From Chara braunii (taxonomy: Eukaryota; Streptophyta; Charophyceae; Charales; Characeae): a DNA stretch of 23,357 bases. Positions 19,831-23,357 of the stretch are shown here, piece after piece; the first letter of the stretch is position 1, and each line of letters begins with the position of its first letter. The notes beneath the pieces were generated by a model. That model was not told the DNA's origin, made no database searches, and was given only the letters and a program-made list of their open reading frames with translations. The translations under genes were made by a program, and so were the position numbers. The stretch lies in the NCBI GenBank assembly GCA_003427395.1, contig BFEA01000501.1, forward strand, positions 347,798-371,154, in the 5' to 3' direction.

Positions 19831-20340
19831 AGGAATATTGTGGTGTTGTGGCGTCGTTCAGGATATCTGTTTTGTGTATTTCCATGTGTTATGTGTGGGT
19901 AGATGTGAGTGTTGTGGTGTACGAGTAGTGTGCGTGATGCGTCCTAGTCGACCGGCGCCAAGTCGCGTTTGGGACCTCAGCCCCCCAGAACGTCAATTCG
20001 CGGACGGGTTCAATTTCTTTGGCGTTCGACCGCGCGTAACCCCCTATGCTACAGCAAATGAGAAACGCCCTCGGTTGGGCCACCTCTGCAATTGCATACG
20101 AAAAGCTTTCGCATGTGGTTCAATAGTTCGGCGGGGATACGCCCACCTAAGGGATGGTGACAACTCCCGCAGGTGGAGGAAAGCGGTGCCTCGCGTGACC
20201 CTGTCCTGTCGTAGGGGCTCGCGAGAGGTACGGCTGGCGCACTCGGTCGGAGCGGCAAACACTCTCTGCGATGAAGTCCTGCAAAATCCTGCGTGACGCG
20301 GCCGGGAGGGTCCCCGTGCGGGACCGAATCGCTCGACAGG

Positions 20341-20358
20341 TGGCGCCGTTGTCGGGGA
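20341..20358 (+). other. Primer-binding site, tRNA-Asp type (element C)
   Basis: TGGCGCCGTTGTCGGGGA differs at one of 18 positions from TGGCGCCGTTGCCGGGGA, a primer site complementary to tRNA-Asp that is common in plant gypsy elements. The preceding CGACA-GG fits an LTR ending in CA plus a two-base gap. Confidence 0.88.
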
Positions 20359-20399
20359 ATCTCGGCTGCCTACCGGGGTCCTTAAGAGAACGAACCCAG

Positions 20400-20658
20400 G
20401 TTAAGTGCACGCTGATGATCTAGACAAAACGACAAAAGTTTATGGTTTGGGTTGTCTTACGTGAGAGAATTGTGTATGAGATAATAATGAGACTAAGTGA
20501 TTAGAAGTATGGCCAAGGTTGTATCTGAGGTTTCGAATAACTAATATTAGAGTGGTTGGCCGGACCTAGGGGTGGAACGGCTAGGTAGGACTTAGGGGTA
20601 GTCCTCTGGAACTTGACGAAAGCTATCTGATGGACTATCTTTTTTTTCTTCCTAGCAG
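20400..20658 (+). other. Possible leader intron of element C
   Basis: CAG/GTTAAGT at 20397-20406 resembles a splice donor, and a polypyrimidine run (20639-20652) ending in TAGCAG (20658) resembles an acceptor 24 nt before the gag ATG. The implied intron of 259 nt would lie wholly in the 5' leader. Splicing is inferred, not shown. Confidence 0.35.
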
Positions 20659-20682
20659 GTTGTTTTGCAAAGGGGATAAAAT

Positions 20683-22374
20683 ATGCCGGACGCAGATGAA
20701 ATCGAGCGGGGCCCGGCCGCTACGCCGGCAGACTTTGTCAAGGCCCTTGAAAAAAGGGAATTGGCACGACTTCAGGTGCCGAAAATTGACATCTTCCATT
20801 TTAAAGGGGACAGAGTATCTGAGTGGCTGGAGCTACTGGAACAAGTTACCGCCGAGGTACCCGAAGAAGACAAGTTCAAGTTCCTACCTCGATACATCTG
20901 GTGGGAAACCGGACCCGAGGTAATGAAGATAGCTGCTGGAGCAGGAGGAGACTGGGCTAAGTCCAAGGCAGAAATGCAGAGGCGGTTCAAGCTAGGGGAT
21001 GGTTTATTAACGAAGACAGACTTGAAGATGTTACAACGAGACGAGTTCTCCACGGTGGGAGCTTTCGCAACGGCATTTGAGAAGATGGCAAAGAAAGTCC
21101 CCGGATTGGCGGAAGAAGAACAGTGTGCCACTTTCCTGGAACACTTCAAGAATTGGGAGGCCTCATCGCTAACCAAGAAGGTTGCGCCAGGAAAGAAGCT
21201 CACTTGGGCCGCCATAAAGGAGGGCGTGATAGAAGGAGAGTTGGACCAAGTAGACATCTTCCAAATGCGACACGCTAGGAAGAAGAGGAAGGCTTTGGAT
21301 GCCTCGACAAGTGAAGGGAGAAATTTTAAGAGAATGGTAGAGGATGCTGTTGCCCAAATCGATGCAGAAAAGGAGGCAAAAAGAAAAACTATGGCGGCAC
21401 CACAAACCCAAGGAAAAACAAAGAAGGCGGTGGTGCAAGAGGAGGAAGAAGAGGGGGAAGAGGAGCCTGAGCCTTAAAAGCTAACAAAGGCACAGAGGAA
21501 GGCCAAAAATCTGGCCCAAGGCGGACAAGGCTCAGGAAGAGGACAGACCCCGCAAGCAACAACACTGCCTCCCCCGGAGTCGCATGGCCAGGCCGCGCCA
21601 GCACCCTATGGGCCTTGGCCGGGTTATGGACCTCCAAGTCCTTGGCCTGGGCACTGTTCATACGTACCATGGCCAATGAGTGGACCACATGGATCATGCG
21701 CGGGAGCGCCGCTGAGCGCGGCTTCCTGCGGGTGTCCAGGACCCCAGACTCAACAAGTAAGTCACCCGAGCCCCCAGCCAAGCCAACCTCAACAGCGGGC
21801 ACCACAGGGGTTGCAGGGAAATCAAGGCGGCGGACGTCGACAGAACCAAGGATGGGGCCGAGGGCGAGGAAATGGCGGTCGCGGGGGAAATGGGAGAGGA
21901 AATGGGGGTGGCAATTCAAGTGGAAGAGGAAATGGGGGTGGCAATTCCGGTGGAGGAGGAAATGGGGATTCGCATGCGTCAGGGAATCAGAGTAGTCAGG
22001 ACGACGGGCGAGGTTTTGGTAGAGGACGGATAAACTGGAGGAATGCCATTTGCTGGCATTGTGGGCAGAAGGGTCACACCATCAAGTTCTGCCATGTCCG
22101 AAGGAACGATGAAGATGAAGGGTTGATTAGTACCAACTACGACGGTGACATGTATGATAAGTTTGGATTCTACATTGACCCAGAGATCCCTGGTGGGTCG
22201 AGAAAGGAGGTCTTGAGACGAGTCGAGGCCGGCGAGCCGCCCGCTCCTCCGGCCATGTTTCGAATCTGGCAAGAGGAGGAGGTCCGTTCTGATGTAAGGG
22301 TTGAAGAAATAGGAGAAAATGAGGAAGTAGAGCAAGAAAGGAAAGCCGATACAGTCAAGGAAGGAACCTCTTAA
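20683..22374 (+). pseudogene. Element C Gag with CCHC knuckle, one internal stop
   Basis: The frame opens MPDADEIERGPAATP and continues for 563 codons with one TAA at 21475-21477, after which the same frame reads KLTKAQRKAKNLAQGG. A helical capsid-like part spans about residues 35-190 (FHFKGDRVSEWLELLEQV, YIWWETGPEV, EFSTVGAFATAFEKM). A basic stretch (MRHARKKRK), an acidic run (EEEEEGEEEPEP), a Pro/Trp-rich linker and a Gly/Asn/Arg-rich, RGG-like region (about 21835-21970) follow. The knuckle CWHCGQKGHTIKFC (22051-22092) is C-x2-C-x4-H-x4-C. Gag would form particles and bind RNA. The stop is one C-to-T change from CAA, so this copy decayed recently or is read through. Its stop overlaps the start of the integrase tail. 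Confidence 0.88.
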
Positions 22375-22597
22375 GGTGGGAGACGCCGTGCTGCTGTACG
22401 ACTCGTCCCTTGAGAAGCAGTGGTCGAGGAAATTGGACAAGCGGTGGTTAGGGTCGTATAGGATCACAAGGTGTGGCGAGCATGGAGCATACTAGATTGA
22501 AGAAATGAATGGAACGACATGGAAAGATTGGGTGTCAGGCTCGCGGTTGAAGAAGTTTGTCGCTCGAGATGAGGTGAGCATGGGTCCGACAATTTAG
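22373..22597 (+). pseudogene. Element C integrase C-terminal tail (GPY/F-like)
   Basis: In a frame different from Gag the sequence reads KVGDAVLLYDSSLEKQWSRK, then LDKRWLGSYRI, a TAG at 22493-22495, then IEEMNGTTWKDWVSGSRLKK and a terminal TAG at 22595. A GD.VLL strand, a KL..RW.G.Y turn and a final strand that ends in a basic cluster are the C-terminal GPY/F module of gypsy integrases; here the GPY/F signature reads GSY. No integrase core precedes it. It directly abuts the Gag stop, which marks the junction of a large internal deletion. Confidence 0.82.
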
Positions 22598-22858
22598 AAT
22601 CCCTTTCTGTTAGGTATTACTAGATAGAGATATATATATGAGAAAATTGTGTATGTTTCTCAGTAAAATGGTGTGATAAAGTATAGTATTAAGATAGATT
22701 TATATACCTGTATTTATACATGTATGTATAGGTAGTTAAGGTAGATATGGGAGGGGAATGTCTGTCTCCTGTTTTGTTTGCCGAACCTGCTTACCCTCTG
22801 TGTGCTTTTGTCTATCTCTTCCTTGTTGCGCAGGCTTGACACCAGTTTTTGGGCAGCC
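22598..22858 (+). other. AT-rich spacer with polypurine-like tract
   Basis: The spacer is AT-rich with TATATATA near 22633. ATGGGAGGGGAA (22747-22758) directly followed by TGTCTGTC looks like a polypurine tract plus LTR start, but the sequence after it does not match the element C 5' LTR. A pyrimidine run ending in GCGCAG at 22833 lies 25 nt before the next ATG. Confidence 0.45.
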
Positions 22859-23357
22859 ATGCCAAGAGGGAGGGGAGGGGCAGGGCCAGTGGAAACCCCT
22901 CTGGGGGTTACCAGACAGGGAATGCAGATGAGGGCCAGGAGAGAGGACAGACCACCCATTTATACAGGAGACAACGTTGAGCTGTTCATGGTTGGGTTCA
23001 GGAGGCACGGTCATGAGTTTGAATGGGATAGTAGCAGGATGCTGTGGGAGGTGCGAGGAGCAGGCGAGTGGGCACAACCCCTTGCCAACTTCGTCAGGGA
23101 GTCGTTGACCTGGCAGGATTTTGAGAGGAAGATGGAGGGCTTGCACCCATCGCCACTAGGAAGGGATCGACAGCCCATCCGTTTCGATGCCACTAACCTG
23201 TGGGAATTCCTGAAGGGCTACGACGAGTTTGGAGACAGCATCAACGAGCCACCAAGCCCAGGGAGAGCAGCAATAGAGAGAGAAATCAGAGTCCAAATCA
23301 GACTCAAGAACATTGCGGAGCTGCACGAGAAGGTTGAGCAGGGAGAGCAGTCTGTGA
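22859..23357 (+). CDS. Gag-like open reading frame, cut by the window edge
   Basis: From ATG 22859 the frame stays open for 166 codons to the right edge; it is open upstream to 22745 but without another ATG. It starts with a Gly/Arg-rich head (MPRGRGGAGP), then IYTGDNVELFMVGFRRHGHE, MLWEVRGAGEW, LTWQDFERKMEGLH, FDATNLWEFLKGYDEFGD and a charged helical end (REIRVQIRLKNIAELHEKVE). The spacing of GD, WE, Trp and Met/Phe parallels the capsid part of the element C Gag, so I read it as a diverged retroelement Gag N-terminus. No stop or frameshift is visible. An additional ORF downstream of pol is the alternative. Confidence 0.6.
   Translation, partial: MPRGRGGAGPVETPLGVTRQGMQMRARREDRPPIYTGDNVELFMVGFRRHGHEFEWDSSRMLWEVRGAGEWAQPLANFVRESLTWQDFERKMEGLHPSPLGRDRQPIRFDATNLWEFLKGYDEFGDSINEPPSPGRAAIEREIRVQIRLKNIAELHEKVEQGEQSV

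Larger units (their letters stand above)
19531..22597 (+). mobile_element. Element C: LTR retrotransposon with deleted pol
   Basis: Order on the plus strand: LTR-like segment with TATA box, LTR end CGACA at 20338, two bases, tRNA-Asp primer site (20341-20358), leader, Gag with CCHC knuckle (20683-22374), integrase C-terminal tail (22373-22597). Protease, RT, RNase H and the integrase core are absent. A 3' LTR was not identified, and the left LTR end is not fixed, so the start given is the copy 2 boundary. Confidence 0.8.

Noticed and set aside
20772-21257. 161-codon minus-strand frame
   Set aside because: It is antisense to the element C Gag capsid region, with no independent support.
21389-21919. 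176-codon minus-strand frame
   Set aside because: Antisense shadow of the Gly/Arg-rich Gag part; its Pro/Leu content is the complement of that bias.

Overview
This is a eukaryotic, gene-poor, repeat-dominated stretch. I find no intact host gene, no rRNA or tRNA gene, and nothing prokaryotic. The Gag and Pol relics, the initiator-Met and Asp tRNA primer sites and the satellite DNA fit a plant-lineage genome. From memory the Gag style resembles retroelements of the charophyte alga Chara; that assignment is inference. Ten isolated N bases at 18370-18721 show that this is a draft assembly.

Layout. 1-2960 holds two abutting satellite arrays: ten units of exactly 91 bp, then 23 units of about 92 bp. 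A CT microsatellite follows at 3030-3193. Positions 4662-10691 carry a decayed Ty3/gypsy element on the minus strand (element A), in the order primer site, Gag, CCHC knuckle, protease, reverse transcriptase, RNase H, PHD-like finger, integrase. It is broken by many stops and several frameshifts, but the integrase DDE triad survives. 10692-13252 probably starts with its 5' LTR and otherwise holds nothing I can name. A 110-bp foldback lies at 13253-13362.

13640-16190 is element B on the plus strand: an integrase-tail chromodomain, a polypurine tract, an LTR, then a broken gag. This order suggests two copies sharing one LTR. 16194-17326 is the most unusual part: about 15 hairpins, most with a GGGT loop and with stems that change in sequence but stay paired, the last ten at about 63-bp spacing. 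17327-18900 is unique sequence with small repeats and the N bases.

18907-22597 is element C on the plus strand: a duplicated LTR-like promoter region, a TATA box, a tRNA-Asp primer site, a nearly intact Gag with one stop codon, and then directly the last part of an integrase. Protease, RT, RNase H and the integrase core are missing, so C looks like a non-autonomous deletion derivative. From 22859 an open Gag-like frame runs off the right edge.

No working pathway is encoded. Only element C Gag and the last open frame look close to functional.
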